This document shows positions 7,059 through 15,005 of a stretch of 40,856 nucleotides of DNA, in pieces. Every line of letters begins with the position of its first letter. Position 1 is the first letter of the stretch. The stretch spans positions 1-40,856 of the forward strand of contig JAPLVK010000020.1 in the NCBI GenBank assembly GCA_026397175.1. The letters are read 5' to 3'. Origin of the DNA: Candidatus Berkelbacteria bacterium (GTDB lineage Bacteria > Patescibacteriota > UBA1384 > DTJR01). A program made the position numbers and the translations under genes. The notes beneath the pieces are model-generated. The model was not told the origin of the DNA, searched no databases, and saw nothing but the letters and a program-made list of their open reading frames with translations.

Positions 7059-8114
7059 TTACTGCTGATACCATGCATCGCGTCGGGCGCGAATTACGGT
7101 GATTTCTTCATGGACTGTGGTCTCACCGGCAATAACCCGCGCTGCCGAAGCAAAGAATGGGGGCAGTATCTCCTCCTTCCAACGCTTCGCCAGATCAATG
7201 ATACTCCCGACCCCCTCGACAACACCGTCGCAGATCTCTGGTTCACGCCTTTGGCCCTGCGCATACCCGTATCGCCAGTTCCGGCTTTTGCTCTCGCCAA
7301 TCATACCGGAACAAAGCAGCTGGTCTGCTCTTAGAACACGAGTGATTCTACTTCTCCCCGGGATAGAATCAGCTTCCCTTGGCGACAGAAACAGGTCATA
7401 ACAGCCCTTGTCAAGTACACATGCGACTACTTGGCATTCGTATTCGATGCTCGAGGCCGCAGCCGCCAGTTCGGTTGGGGAAAAGTCCCCGGCTGGAACC
7501 TGCTCTGCCTCCTTAACGCGCTTGGCATATCCAAGCAGCATGCCCATTTCAACCGAAGCGATTGTGCGCGCAACATTGACTGCACAAATCGCATCAGGTC
7601 TGTCACAGGGAGCTGTCCAGAACTTCAACGGCCGAACGGTCTGCATCACTGTTTCGCGAACTGACTCCGACTGTGAGGCAACGATCATCATCGCCTCTGC
7701 CCCGTTAAAAACATCAAGAGCGAACGCCGCGCCGGTAAACGAACCGGCGTTTAGACCTCTATCTTGAGCAAGAGAAACCGGCGATTTTCCGTTAATAAGC
7801 CCCTTCTGGACCAGTAAAACCGGTGCCGTTACCTCTTGCTTGGAGACCTGGTCCAGTACATCTTCTACTCCGCTGGAATCAGTCGTGACAAAAATCAGAC
7901 CAAACTCCTTCAGGTTGTCCGGAAAATCGCCAACCATACAGCGAAGACAAAGTGGGGTTGGACGAGCAGGAAAATCACGATTAGCCCCCATTGGATAAGC
8001 AAAAGTCATCGCACTTCGCCCCCAGATCATCGTTTCGATCTCGGCTCGCGCAAAGCGATAAGCCAGCGCATAGCCGAAATGACCCGCCCCCAGAAAAGCG
8101 ACTTTGAATTTCAT
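7059..8114 (-). CDS. gpsA: GpsA-like glycerol-3-phosphate dehydrogenase, divergent
   Basis: The N-terminus has the Rossmann signature FLGAGHFGYALA (GAGHFG 9-14), then QKGL with Lys104, the TGAAFALDV segment that parallels the family's GPxFAxEV, and the substrate/nucleotide segment SKSRNWRYGYAQGQ (275-288) corresponding to SPLSRNxRxG. Such enzymes make sn-glycerol 3-phosphate from dihydroxyacetone phosphate, the acceptor for PlsY, which fits the gene just upstream: its stop overlaps this start (ATGA). Oddity: the second catalytic Lys of the family (ALKN motif, Lys192 region in E. coli) seems absent; the matching segment reads AVNVARTIAS. It may therefore be slow, altered in substrate or non-catalytic. 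The call rests on fold signatures and context. Confidence 0.78.
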   Translation of the reverse strand: MKFKVAFLGAGHFGYALAYRFARAEIETMIWGRSAMTFAYPMGANRDFPARPTPLCLRCMVGDFPDNLKEFGLIFVTTDSSGVEDVLDQVSKQEVTAPVLLVQKGLINGKSPVSLAQDRGLNAGSFTGAAFALDVFNGAEAMMIVASQSESVRETVMQTVRPLKFWTAPCDRPDAICAVNVARTIASVEMGMLLGYAKRVKEAEQVPAGDFSPTELAAAASSIEYECQVVACVLDKGCYDLFLSPREADSIPGRSRITRVLRADQLLCSGMIGESKSRNWRYGYAQGQRREPEICDGVVEGVGSIIDLAKRWKEEILPPFFASAARVIAGETTVHEEITVIRARRDAWYQQ

Positions 8115-9862
8115 CTTACCTGTTTCCTTCCTTCTCTTATTCTGTCTGCAAATCTGCAGCGCCGGGCAGCTTCTTCCCAGCTCAACGGCTGTTCTTGGAG
8201 GCGCAATCCGGCGATCTCAAAGCCGTTTCGATCGAAGGCCTCAAGCGCCAGCTCAATTTCTTCAAGCTTGGGAGCTGTTACCCAATCAAAATCCCAGCCC
8301 TCGAGCAAGAAGAGTACTAGCTCGCTAAGACAGGGAAAGTGAATCCCTTCCGGCAAGCCCAGACCTTCTTTGCCTTCCGCATCGAAGTGGGCCGTCGCAC
8401 CATCATTTGGCAAAAGCCGCATGATATCTGCGAGCTCCTTGGAGATGTTGCGCGGTCTCGCCATATCGGTGATGACCGCCCCATCTATTAGCCATGATGG
8501 GTCAATCGTAAGTTCGCGATCCGAACTTGTGGCAGCGATAATGACATGTGATTGTCGGACCGCTTCCTCGAGCGAGACCTCTTGAACATGGAACCCATCT
8601 GGTGAATTTAGAGCATTGTAGCGGATGTTTAGGTCGGTAACCAGTTTCGTAAGCGAGTTAGGCCTCCTGCCCACAACAAACAGGTATTCGATGCCGTTTT
8701 TGAGCAAGATCTCGCAACAGGCGCGACCAACTGATCCGCCTGCACCAATTACGGTGGCAGTTATCTGATCGGGCTTTCCCCAGCCCATTTTCTCGGCGGC
8801 CACAAGCGAAGATATCGCGGCCAACCCGCCCGTCAACCGGTTTCCATTCGTCACCGGAATTGCGACGGACTCTGCGAGGGTTAAACCCTTGTCGTAAACG
8901 ATGGCCGTGAAGGCGCCGAGGCCGAGCGCTTGCGCCCCTCGCTTCTCCAGATACCGCGCCAACTTGACCAGATGCTTAATCGCCTTCTTCGGGTTCTCTT
9001 GCATCTGCTTGGGCGTCCACGGGAATCCCCAGATTATCACCCTCGCCTTCTTGCCATTTGCTCCCGTCACTACTTCCTCGCCCAACTTGAGCTTGGAAAG
9101 CGGCAGTAGATGAAACAGCGACGAGGTGAAAAACCCCAGCGGGATATGCTTGGCAAAGCCGTACTTGCGCGCAAGGTGTTCGCGGATCTTGACTGGATCG
9201 TTTGAAGCCGCATCGGTCATAAAACATCCCGTCGGGATGTTGTCAGTCGCAAGCGGCTCATACTTGATTCGGTGGATATTTGCGCGATGCGCAAAAATCA
9301 CATGGCAGGCAACCAGCACGAAGAAAATCTTGAAAACCGGGTCGTGCAGGAAGATGGCGCAAAGAACCGCCATCAAGATGGCCGTGCGAATTGAGGCGAT
9401 TGCTGTCGCTTCGGGCTTCTCCTTCTTGACCATCTTTCGCTTGGTTTTGAACCAGAACAAATAGCAGGCAACTGCGATCAGCGGAGAAACCGTTAAGATA
9501 ATCCCCACTGTCGTGGCCGCACTCTTACCGCCACGAAGGCCGATATAGGGCGAATAGCTATGCCCGAGCAAAATGCCCGCTCCAAATAACGCGATCGGCA
9601 CGGAATTGCTGTGGGGAAGATTCTGCAGGAGAAAAATCGGTAGCGCTCCTTTGAAAAGAGCATCCACCGCCTGCACGATGTACCCCCACTTTTTGCCGAG
9701 CACGCGTTCGACATTGGTGGCCCCGATTGAGCCGGAGCCAACCTCGAGCAAGTCAATGCCCGTTTTCGCCCGAACGATCATCAGGCCCCAGGGGAATCCT
9801 CCCCAGAAATACCCGAGCAACACCAACGAAATCAGCTGCCAGACATAATCCGAGTAAAACAT
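8111..9862 (-). CDS. PlsY-type acyltransferase fused to an acyl-ACP reductase (AAR)-like domain
   Basis: Residues 1-200 are PlsY-like: several membrane helices, GSGSIGATN (42-50; family GSGNIGATN) and GHSYSPYIGLRGGKSAAT (100-117; family GGKG, here GGKS). PlsY acylates glycerol 3-phosphate from acyl-phosphate. Residues about 235-555 resemble cyanobacterial long-chain acyl-ACP reductase: ALGLGAFTAIVYD (312-324) against ALGGFTSIIFE, the NADPH loop VIGAGGSVG (371-379), and PCLSELVLFLLEGW (510-523) against ACFAEAMLLEFEGW, placing Cys511 on the acyl-accepting Cys294 of the Synechococcus enzyme. The product of that family is a fatty aldehyde. At 583 residues it equals the two proteins joined. Upstream is GAAAGGGTGAG before the ATG; downstream overlaps gpsA. 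I know of no such fusion described; the joint role (for example ether-lipid or aldehyde formation from the same acyl pool) is inference. Confidence 0.88.
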   Translation of the reverse strand: MFYSDYVWQLISLVLLGYFWGGFPWGLMIVRAKTGIDLLEVGSGSIGATNVERVLGKKWGYIVQAVDALFKGALPIFLLQNLPHSNSVPIALFGAGILLGHSYSPYIGLRGGKSAATTVGIILTVSPLIAVACYLFWFKTKRKMVKKEKPEATAIASIRTAILMAVLCAIFLHDPVFKIFFVLVACHVIFAHRANIHRIKYEPLATDNIPTGCFMTDAASNDPVKIREHLARKYGFAKHIPLGFFTSSLFHLLPLSKLKLGEEVVTGANGKKARVIIWGFPWTPKQMQENPKKAIKHLVKLARYLEKRGAQALGLGAFTAIVYDKGLTLAESVAIPVTNGNRLTGGLAAISSLVAAEKMGWGKPDQITATVIGAGGSVGRACCEILLKNGIEYLFVVGRRPNSLTKLVTDLNIRYNALNSPDGFHVQEVSLEEAVRQSHVIIAATSSDRELTIDPSWLIDGAVITDMARPRNISKELADIMRLLPNDGATAHFDAEGKEGLGLPEGIHFPCLSELVLFLLEGWDFDWVTAPKLEEIELALEAFDRNGFEIAGLRLQEQPLSWEEAARRCRFADRIREGRKQVR

Positions 9863-9962
9863 TTTCTCACCCTTTCAAGGTGCTTCGATTTTTCGATTAG
9901 ACCGATCCTAACAGATTAACTTAAAATTTAAAAAAATCAAGAGGTTGACTCGAATTTTATTT

Positions 9963-9981
9963 GCGAGGGTTTAACCCTTGC
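9963..9981. repeat. Short palindrome GCGAGGGTT/AACCCTYGC, copy 1
   Basis: GCGAGGGTTTAACCCTTGC, nearly self-complementary, in the spacer between the divergent genes at 9862 and 10109. A second copy is at 12140-12158, so the pair brackets the 10109-12127 gene. Confidence 0.6.
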
Positions 9982-10073
9982 ACTAAGAAAAGGCCGGCGA
10001 TTTAATAAAAGTGAATACCAAAACCGGTGAATATGCGGAACGGGGGTGAAATAGCGCTCACCGCAACCAAGAC

Positions 10074-10102
10074 TTGAACCACAACCAAAACTGGCCTAGA
10101 AT
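10074..10102 (+). promoter_or_regulatory. Leaderless promoter of the coiled-coil protein gene
   Basis: TTGAAC (10074-10079), exact 17-bp spacer, TAGAAT (10097-10102), then six bases and the ATG at 10109. The predicted transcription start coincides with the start codon; no Shine-Dalgarno sequence is present. Confidence 0.72.
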
Positions 10103-10108
10103 AAATTC

Positions 10109-12127
10109 ATGCCAACAGAGAGCGAATTTGAGCCGCTTGTTGATGCCGATCAAGAGGTAAGACAATTTTCCAAAGAACAACACCAGAGCGAGCGAGATGA
10201 TACGGCCGCCAGTATTTTAAGTTTGCGCAAAAAGGCACAAGAAGACCGAATCGCTTTAATTTCCAGAATAGAAAACCTGCAAAATGTTAGAGAAAGCTAC
10301 GAAACTAGAGTCGCTAGCGAGCAAGAACGGCTGGATTATCTCCACAACGAAATTGAGCAGAGAAGAAATGTGCTGGTTGTTAGATTTAAAAATTGGATGG
10401 GGAAAGGCGACCAAATTGAAGAATCATACTTAGATTTAGCTAGTCGAAGCAGTGTGGAAATATCCAAATTTCAACAACATCTCGACGAGGTTCGAACAAC
10501 CTTAGCAGAGCTCGAAGAACAATTGACCGATGAGAGCACCATAATGCATTGCCGGCAAACCCTAGTGGATTTTTACGAGAGTCAGAAAACTTTGCGTGAC
10601 CAGTTCGTTCAGCAAAAAGAACAAGAGGAACTTCAAGCTCAACAAGAAACAGAATGTCTCGCCCAAGAAGCAATAGAAGATGAACCCAAACGACAGGTAG
10701 AAAATGTTATGAAAGAACACGGCATTTTGATCGTGCACTCTACCCGCCCGGACTTCAGCGCACGAAATACCCCAGTGGAAGACGGCCTTCTCTGGCAGGA
10801 TAAAGTCCGAATTGCTTACGCGTTGCAGCCGACACTTTGCGCCTCTTCGATCAAACCAGGATGGGGGCCGCAGCAAATGTTTGGAAGAATGGGCCTCTTG
10901 GTCAGCCAAGGTCGGATTGAGTCGGCGAACAACGAGGATGCTGCCTCAGGCGCCGCAGATTTAGACAGTCGAGCTTCACTGACCTCTATTATCAGACGAG
11001 GTGAAAGGATAAGCCGACAGATCCAACAAACAGTAAATTTCATGCCTATCAGCGGCAAGCAAAATGAAATAGCAATTCAACAACCATCCTTTGCCGGGAT
11101 TTACTACTGCACTGATCAATACACCCAATCAAGTGTCAACAGTGACCGTGCCAATCCCGAGGATGTTCAAAATTTGTCACTCGAACTGGGCTTACCAATT
11201 TACATAATAGAGCAAGGTCGGGCGTATGCTAGCATCTATGACCCAGAAGCAAAAACATTAGTTAAAGACGGTGAGCCACTTGTCCCAGATCAAATTACCA
11301 CCACAGAACCAGATGCAAATAAGAGAGAGACAATAATTTTAGATCTTTTGACTAGGGAATCTTTTAAGACAGAGTACTTTAAATCTCCCGAATTTGCTGC
11401 TATCGAAGGGTATGTCAATGGCAAGCAAGCTTTTCTGGACTTTATCCTGCCGCGAATGGCTATGACTTACCGGCTTGCCAGAAAAAGGGAAATTCGCAAC
11501 GGCTTAAGCCAAGAGGCCACACAGATTCTAGATAGAGTAGGAGAAGCCCAGCCCGAAGCATTAAAAATTGGCAATGACAGCGTAGACGGTAAACTAGTTG
11601 CAACCCTTAATAATGACGGAGAAATTCGCCAATATTTTATGACTGACTCTGGGGAAGTCGTAGTGCGGATCGAAAATTATAAAGTAGTTCGAGACGGTCG
11701 TGCTCAATTTACAGAAGCGACTCATTATCTTCCCATTAATCAATCTGATGCGGTCAGAATATTTAGTGGCAAATATGTCGGAATGCAGTCTCATCAAAAT
11801 CCCGAGCAATTTGCTAAATCAATTGTTGATTTTCTGCATCAGCTTGCCGCAGAGGCAAAGTTAAAATGTTTGGATAAAACTAACTTGACTGAGTCAGAAG
11901 CTAATATGCTTACTGTCGCGAATAAATTATTTTATGCTAATATAAGTTTCTTGCACGGACTAGCGGAACAAGCGCAAGAATTAGGCGAAACCCAAACTGC
12001 AACCAGAATTTTAGAATTAGTTAGTAAAGCAACCGTATCGGAACAGCTCGAGGGAATAAAAGCCAAAAGACTAACTGCCAATGGACGATGCCGCATTCTG
12101 CCCGAGGATCTGTCTACATTCAAATAA
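10109..12127 (+). CDS. Large soluble coiled-coil protein of unknown function
   Basis: The 672-residue protein has a long charged helical region rich in Glu, Gln and Lys (about residues 15-205, for example RIENLQNVRESYETRVASEQ and QQKEQEELQAQQETE) that should form a coiled coil, followed by a globular part of about 460 residues. No signal peptide or transmembrane helix is seen, so it is probably cytoplasmic. I recognise no domain and no catalytic motif; segments such as GILIVHSTRPDFSARNTP (about 205-222) and GLPIYIIEQGRAYASIYDP start the mixed alpha/beta region. It stands alone, with its own leaderless promoter and palindromes on both sides. Possibly a lineage-specific structural or scaffold protein; this is a guess from shape only. 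Confidence 0.72.
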   Translation: MPTESEFEPLVDADQEVRQFSKEQHQSERDDTAASILSLRKKAQEDRIALISRIENLQNVRESYETRVASEQERLDYLHNEIEQRRNVLVVRFKNWMGKGDQIEESYLDLASRSSVEISKFQQHLDEVRTTLAELEEQLTDESTIMHCRQTLVDFYESQKTLRDQFVQQKEQEELQAQQETECLAQEAIEDEPKRQVENVMKEHGILIVHSTRPDFSARNTPVEDGLLWQDKVRIAYALQPTLCASSIKPGWGPQQMFGRMGLLVSQGRIESANNEDAASGAADLDSRASLTSIIRRGERISRQIQQTVNFMPISGKQNEIAIQQPSFAGIYYCTDQYTQSSVNSDRANPEDVQNLSLELGLPIYIIEQGRAYASIYDPEAKTLVKDGEPLVPDQITTTEPDANKRETIILDLLTRESFKTEYFKSPEFAAIEGYVNGKQAFLDFILPRMAMTYRLARKREIRNGLSQEATQILDRVGEAQPEALKIGNDSVDGKLVATLNNDGEIRQYFMTDSGEVVVRIENYKVVRDGRAQFTEATHYLPINQSDAVRIFSGKYVGMQSHQNPEQFAKSIVDFLHQLAAEAKLKCLDKTNLTESEANMLTVANKLFYANISFLHGLAEQAQELGETQTATRILELVSKATVSEQLEGIKAKRLTANGRCRILPEDLSTFK

Positions 12128-12139
12128 ATTATTTGCCTT

Positions 12140-12158
12140 GCGAGGGTTAAACCCTCGC
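12140..12158. repeat. Short palindrome GCGAGGGTT/AACCCTCGC, copy 2
   Basis: GCGAGGGT-TAA-ACCCTCGC, 13 bases after the stop of the preceding gene and followed by a T-rich stretch. It may act as a weak terminator. Same family as 9963-9981. Confidence 0.6.
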
Positions 12159-12186
12159 AGTTCCATCTTTAAGAACTTTTTACTTT

Positions 12187-12228
12187 ACCTGCCCGCAATC
12201 GCTAAAGCGATAGCTTTTGCAGGCGGGT
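12187..12228. repeat. 42-bp palindromic element, copy 1
   Basis: Outer arms ACCTGCCCGCAA and TTGCAGGCGGGT pair with one mismatch and one wobble; the inner hairpin is TCGCT-AA-AGCGA. Related copies lie at 12907-12945 and 15775-15816, the latter sharing flanking bases GAACTTTA on both sides. Confidence 0.8.
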
Positions 12229-12251
12229 GAACTTTATAAACTTTTTTGTCC

Positions 12252-12279
12252 TTGATTATCTCCCGCTTTGTCGTACAAT
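12252..12279 (+). promoter_or_regulatory. Leaderless promoter of the VIT1/CCC1-like gene
   Basis: TTGATT (12252-12257), 16-bp spacer, TACAAT (12274-12279), then seven bases to the ATG at 12287. No ribosome binding site precedes the start. Confidence 0.65.
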
Positions 12280-12286
12280 TTAGACA

Positions 12287-12769
12287 ATGAAACTTGCAGT
12301 TAGAAAGGGCTTTGGGTTTGGGCTGACATCGGGGGTTATTGCCACGATGGGACTTATGGTTGGGCTTGATGCAGGGACCCATTCTTCTGATGTTGTTTTG
12401 GCGGGTATCATTGTAATTGCAATTGCCGACTCGATGAGCGATGCCGTTGCTATTCATATGTCGGAAGAAACCGATGAAAACGAGGCGGAATCCACGATTT
12501 GGCCGGAAACAATCGCCTCATTTTCTTCGAAATTTTTAGTTGCGCTGCTGTTCGTTTTGCCGGTAAAATTTCTCGATCTAAATATTGCAATTGTTTTTAA
12601 TGTGATACTCGGTCTTGTACTGATTACAATTTTGAGTTTTATAATTGCCAAAATCGAGAAAAGAAATGTTTTTAAAATGGTTGCGAGTCATATCCTCATA
12701 ACAGTTATTGTGATCATAGTTACCAAATTTGCCGGTCAATGGGCGGAAACACTAAAACATACAGCATAA
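12287..12769 (+). CDS. VIT1/CCC1-like integral membrane protein
   Basis: A 160-residue protein with about four or five hydrophobic helices. The start GFGFGLTSGVIATMGLMVGL and the AGIIVIAIADSMSDAVAIHMSEE segment follow the pattern of VIT1/CCC1 family iron/manganese transporters (GLTSGVITTLGLIVG, IADALSDGLGIHISEE). Canonical members are longer and have a cytoplasmic metal-binding helical hairpin between helices 2 and 3; here only a short acidic stretch SEETDENEAEST (59-70) occupies that place. Transport of Fe(II) or Mn(II) is therefore possible but unproven. The start is set by the leaderless promoter. Confidence 0.72.
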   Translation: MKLAVRKGFGFGLTSGVIATMGLMVGLDAGTHSSDVVLAGIIVIAIADSMSDAVAIHMSEETDENEAESTIWPETIASFSSKFLVALLFVLPVKFLDLNIAIVFNVILGLVLITILSFIIAKIEKRNVFKMVASHILITVIVIIVTKFAGQWAETLKHTA

Positions 12770-12771
12770 CA

Positions 12772-12906
12772 AATACTTATCAATACTCATCAAAGTCCAA
12801 TTTTTCCCTCGATCCGCCGTATGGCGGACTCGGGACCCCTTCGGGGCATTTAATTTTAAAATTATAAAAATTTAAAAACATTTAATGATAAGTATTGATA
12901 AATATT
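12772..12906. repeat. AT-rich inverted repeat around a GC-rich hairpin
   Basis: Arms AATACTTATCAATACTCATC (12772-12791) and its near reverse complement at 12887-12906 match at 18 of 20 positions. A third copy of the core (TTGATAAGTATT) lies at 12950-12961, so the palindromic element at 12907-12945 is flanked on both sides by near-identical ATTGATAARTATT sequences. Confidence 0.6.
12806..12847 (-). repeat. GC-rich hairpin element, family B copy 1
   Basis: Contains TCCGCC-GTAT-GGCGGA (12813-12828) and CCCC-TTC-GGGG (12836-12846). Read on the minus strand it shares TCCCGAG, then CGCC, then ATACGG with the element at 15649-15690, which lies in the opposite orientation. Confidence 0.55.
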
Positions 12907-12945
12907 GCCTGCCCGCAATGCTAAAGCATAGCTTTTGCAGGCGGG
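12907..12945. repeat. 42-bp palindromic element family, copy 2
   Basis: Same outer arms as copy 1, but the inner hairpin reads ATGCT-AA-AGCAT: both sides of the stem changed together. It lies 21 bases before the HIT gene. Confidence 0.8.
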
Positions 12946-12966
12946 AAAATTGATAAGTATTAAATT

Positions 12967-13371
12967 ATGACCACTTGTCTCTTTTGCAAAATAGTTAGCG
13001 GCGAAATTCCCACAAATAAAATCTTCGAAAACGATGATATTTTCGCTTTTTTAGATATAAATCCGGTAAATCCCGGACACACGCTGATTGTTCCAAAAAA
13101 ACACTTTGTGGACATGTCTGATACGCCGGAGGAAATTTTGTGCAAAATGATTTTAGCCGCTAAAATGATCGGGGGCAAAATTATGGATAAACTTGGTGCG
13201 GATGGATATAATTTGGAGCTTAACAACAAGCCGGCCGCCGGGCAAATTGTCGAGCATGTTCATCTGCACATTATGCCTCGATATTCGGACGATAACCTCA
13301 AGCTTTGGCCGGGAAAAAACGCCAGTAAAAAAGAACTGGACAAAATCGCAAAAAAGTTATTAAATAAATAG
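12967..13371 (+). CDS. HIT-family nucleotide hydrolase
   Basis: A 134-residue histidine triad protein. FCKIVSGEIP (6-15), FLDINPVNPGHTLIVPKKH (28-46) and the active-site triad HVHLHIMPR (His97, His99, His101) are all present; His99 is the expected nucleophile that forms the nucleotidyl intermediate. Hint-type members hydrolyse nucleoside phosphoramidates and aminoacyl- or acyl-adenylates. That suits the next gene, which starts one base after this stop and encodes an acyl-adenylate-forming enzyme; removal of stray adenylates would be a sensible link (inference). Length is normal for the family. Confidence 0.93.
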   Translation: MTTCLFCKIVSGEIPTNKIFENDDIFAFLDINPVNPGHTLIVPKKHFVDMSDTPEEILCKMILAAKMIGGKIMDKLGADGYNLELNNKPAAGQIVEHVHLHIMPRYSDDNLKLWPGKNASKKELDKIAKKLLNK

Positions 13372-13372
13372 C

Positions 13373-14989
13373 ATGAATAAAAAAACCATCAAATTTTGGG
13401 AAAAAGAGGCAGAAAAGCTCGAGTGGAAGAAAAAATGGACAAGGTCATTTTCCGGCACAATGACAAAACCCCACTGGTTTTTGGGCGGTAAAATTAACGC
13501 CTCTTATCTTTGTCTGGATAAAAATGATCCGGAAAAATTAGCGCTTATTTACGAAAATGAGCTCGGGAAAACAATCGAATTAACTTATGGCGAACTTCTA
13601 AGTCAAGTCAATTATTGGGCGGCAAAACTTACAAAATTAAATGTCAAAAAAGGTGATGTCGTAATTTTGTATTTGCCTTTGATTCCAGAGGCCGTCGCCA
13701 TAATGCTCGCGTGCGCTCGAATCGGGGCAATTCACGCCGTTATTTTTGCCGGGCTCGGATATGAATCAATTGCCGAGCGAATTCAAGAAACTGGTGCAAA
13801 ATTGGTTATCACGACCGAATACACTTTGCGCCGGGGCAAACAAATTCCGCTTGAATCAGTTGTCGAAAAGGCCGTAAAAACCTTAAACAATAAAGTTAAA
13901 GTTGTCTCGATTAAGAGAAACGAGAAAATTCCAAAAGCAAAAAATATTCCTCCGGTTTTTGTCGAGTCCAACCACCCGCTTTTTGTGCTTTACACTTCCG
14001 GCACGACCAAAAAACCCAAAGGTGTCGTGCACTCAACCGGCGGCTATTTAACACAGGTCTATTCGACTTTTGAGCGGACTTTTGCCGAAGCAGCTAAGCT
14101 CGGGACCTATTGGTGTACCGCGGACATCGGCTGGATCACCGGGCATTCGTATCTGGTTTATGGCCCATTGATGCACGGCTCAACGGTTTTAATTTACGAA
14201 GGCGCGCCGGACTATCCAGACGCGGGCCAACTCTGGCGATTGATCGAAAAACACAAAGTTAGCGCCTTTTATACCGCTCCAACCTTAATTAGAATGGTCA
14301 AATCACTGGGCGAGAAATTTATCAAGAAATATGACCTTTCATCTTTGAAAATTTTGGGATCAGTCGGCGAGGTATTAAACGAGCCGACCAGAAAATGGTA
14401 TTCAAGAGTGATTGGTCATAACAAATGCCCGATTATTGACACTTGGTGGCAGACAGAGACCGGTGGCTTTATGATCGCATCTGATAAAAAATCAAATGGC
14501 CGCAAAAAACCGATGGAGGGCATTTCGGCTAAAATTTCAAAAGATGGCGAGCTGGTAATAGTTGATCCGTGGCCCGGAAAATTTATCCGAATTTGGGGAA
14601 CGACTTTAAAGGCCGGCAGTATTTATCAAACCGGCGACGCGGCCAAAATTGATAAAAATGGTTTCGTTTATATTTTGGGACGAACGGACGACACGATCAG
14701 CTCGGCCGGCCACAGAATTTCGCCGATTGAACTTGAAAGCATTGTCTTGGAAAATGATCGTGTTATGGAAGCGGCGGCGGTTGGGCAAAAAGACGAAATT
14801 AAGGGCGAAAAAATCGTGCTGTTTGTCGTCATGAAAAAAGGCGCGAAAAAAGAAGGTCTCGCCGAAGAAATATCTCTCGGCCTCCGCCAGAAATTCGGCG
14901 CCATCGGAACCCCAGCCGCGGTCAATTTTGTTACCGAACTCCCAAAAACCAGGTCGGGGAAAATTATAAGAAGAGCACTGAAAAAATAA
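13373..14989 (+). CDS. Acetyl-CoA synthetase-like AMP-forming acyl-CoA ligase
   Basis: ANL-superfamily enzyme, 538 residues. Phosphate loop YTSGTTKKPKG (207-217), WWQTETGG (358-365), the A7 segment YQTGD (418-422), hinge GRTDD (436-440) and C-terminal RSGKIIRR with catalytic Lys530. The WWQTETGG motif and the early FSGTMTKPHWFLGGKINASY segment put it in the acetyl/propionyl-CoA synthetase group, although those enzymes usually have about 650 residues; the N-terminal part is shorter here. It activates a short acid with ATP and transfers it to CoA. The family's SGHR motif reads SAGHRIS, a mild change. Forms a tight operon with the HIT gene. Substrate is not certain. Confidence 0.9.
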   Translation: MNKKTIKFWEKEAEKLEWKKKWTRSFSGTMTKPHWFLGGKINASYLCLDKNDPEKLALIYENELGKTIELTYGELLSQVNYWAAKLTKLNVKKGDVVILYLPLIPEAVAIMLACARIGAIHAVIFAGLGYESIAERIQETGAKLVITTEYTLRRGKQIPLESVVEKAVKTLNNKVKVVSIKRNEKIPKAKNIPPVFVESNHPLFVLYTSGTTKKPKGVVHSTGGYLTQVYSTFERTFAEAAKLGTYWCTADIGWITGHSYLVYGPLMHGSTVLIYEGAPDYPDAGQLWRLIEKHKVSAFYTAPTLIRMVKSLGEKFIKKYDLSSLKILGSVGEVLNEPTRKWYSRVIGHNKCPIIDTWWQTETGGFMIASDKKSNGRKKPMEGISAKISKDGELVIVDPWPGKFIRIWGTTLKAGSIYQTGDAAKIDKNGFVYILGRTDDTISSAGHRISPIELESIVLENDRVMEAAAVGQKDEIKGEKIVLFVVMKKGAKKEGLAEEISLGLRQKFGAIGTPAAVNFVTELPKTRSGKIIRRALKK

Positions 14990-15005
14990 AAAGTTAATCC
15001 TCAAA

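Noticed and set aside
7408-7767. Long plus-strand frames opposite gpsA and the PlsY fusion (also 7836-8342, 8104-8328, 9126-9464)
   Set aside because: Antisense shadows caused by the higher GC of this block; the minus-strand genes have clear protein families.
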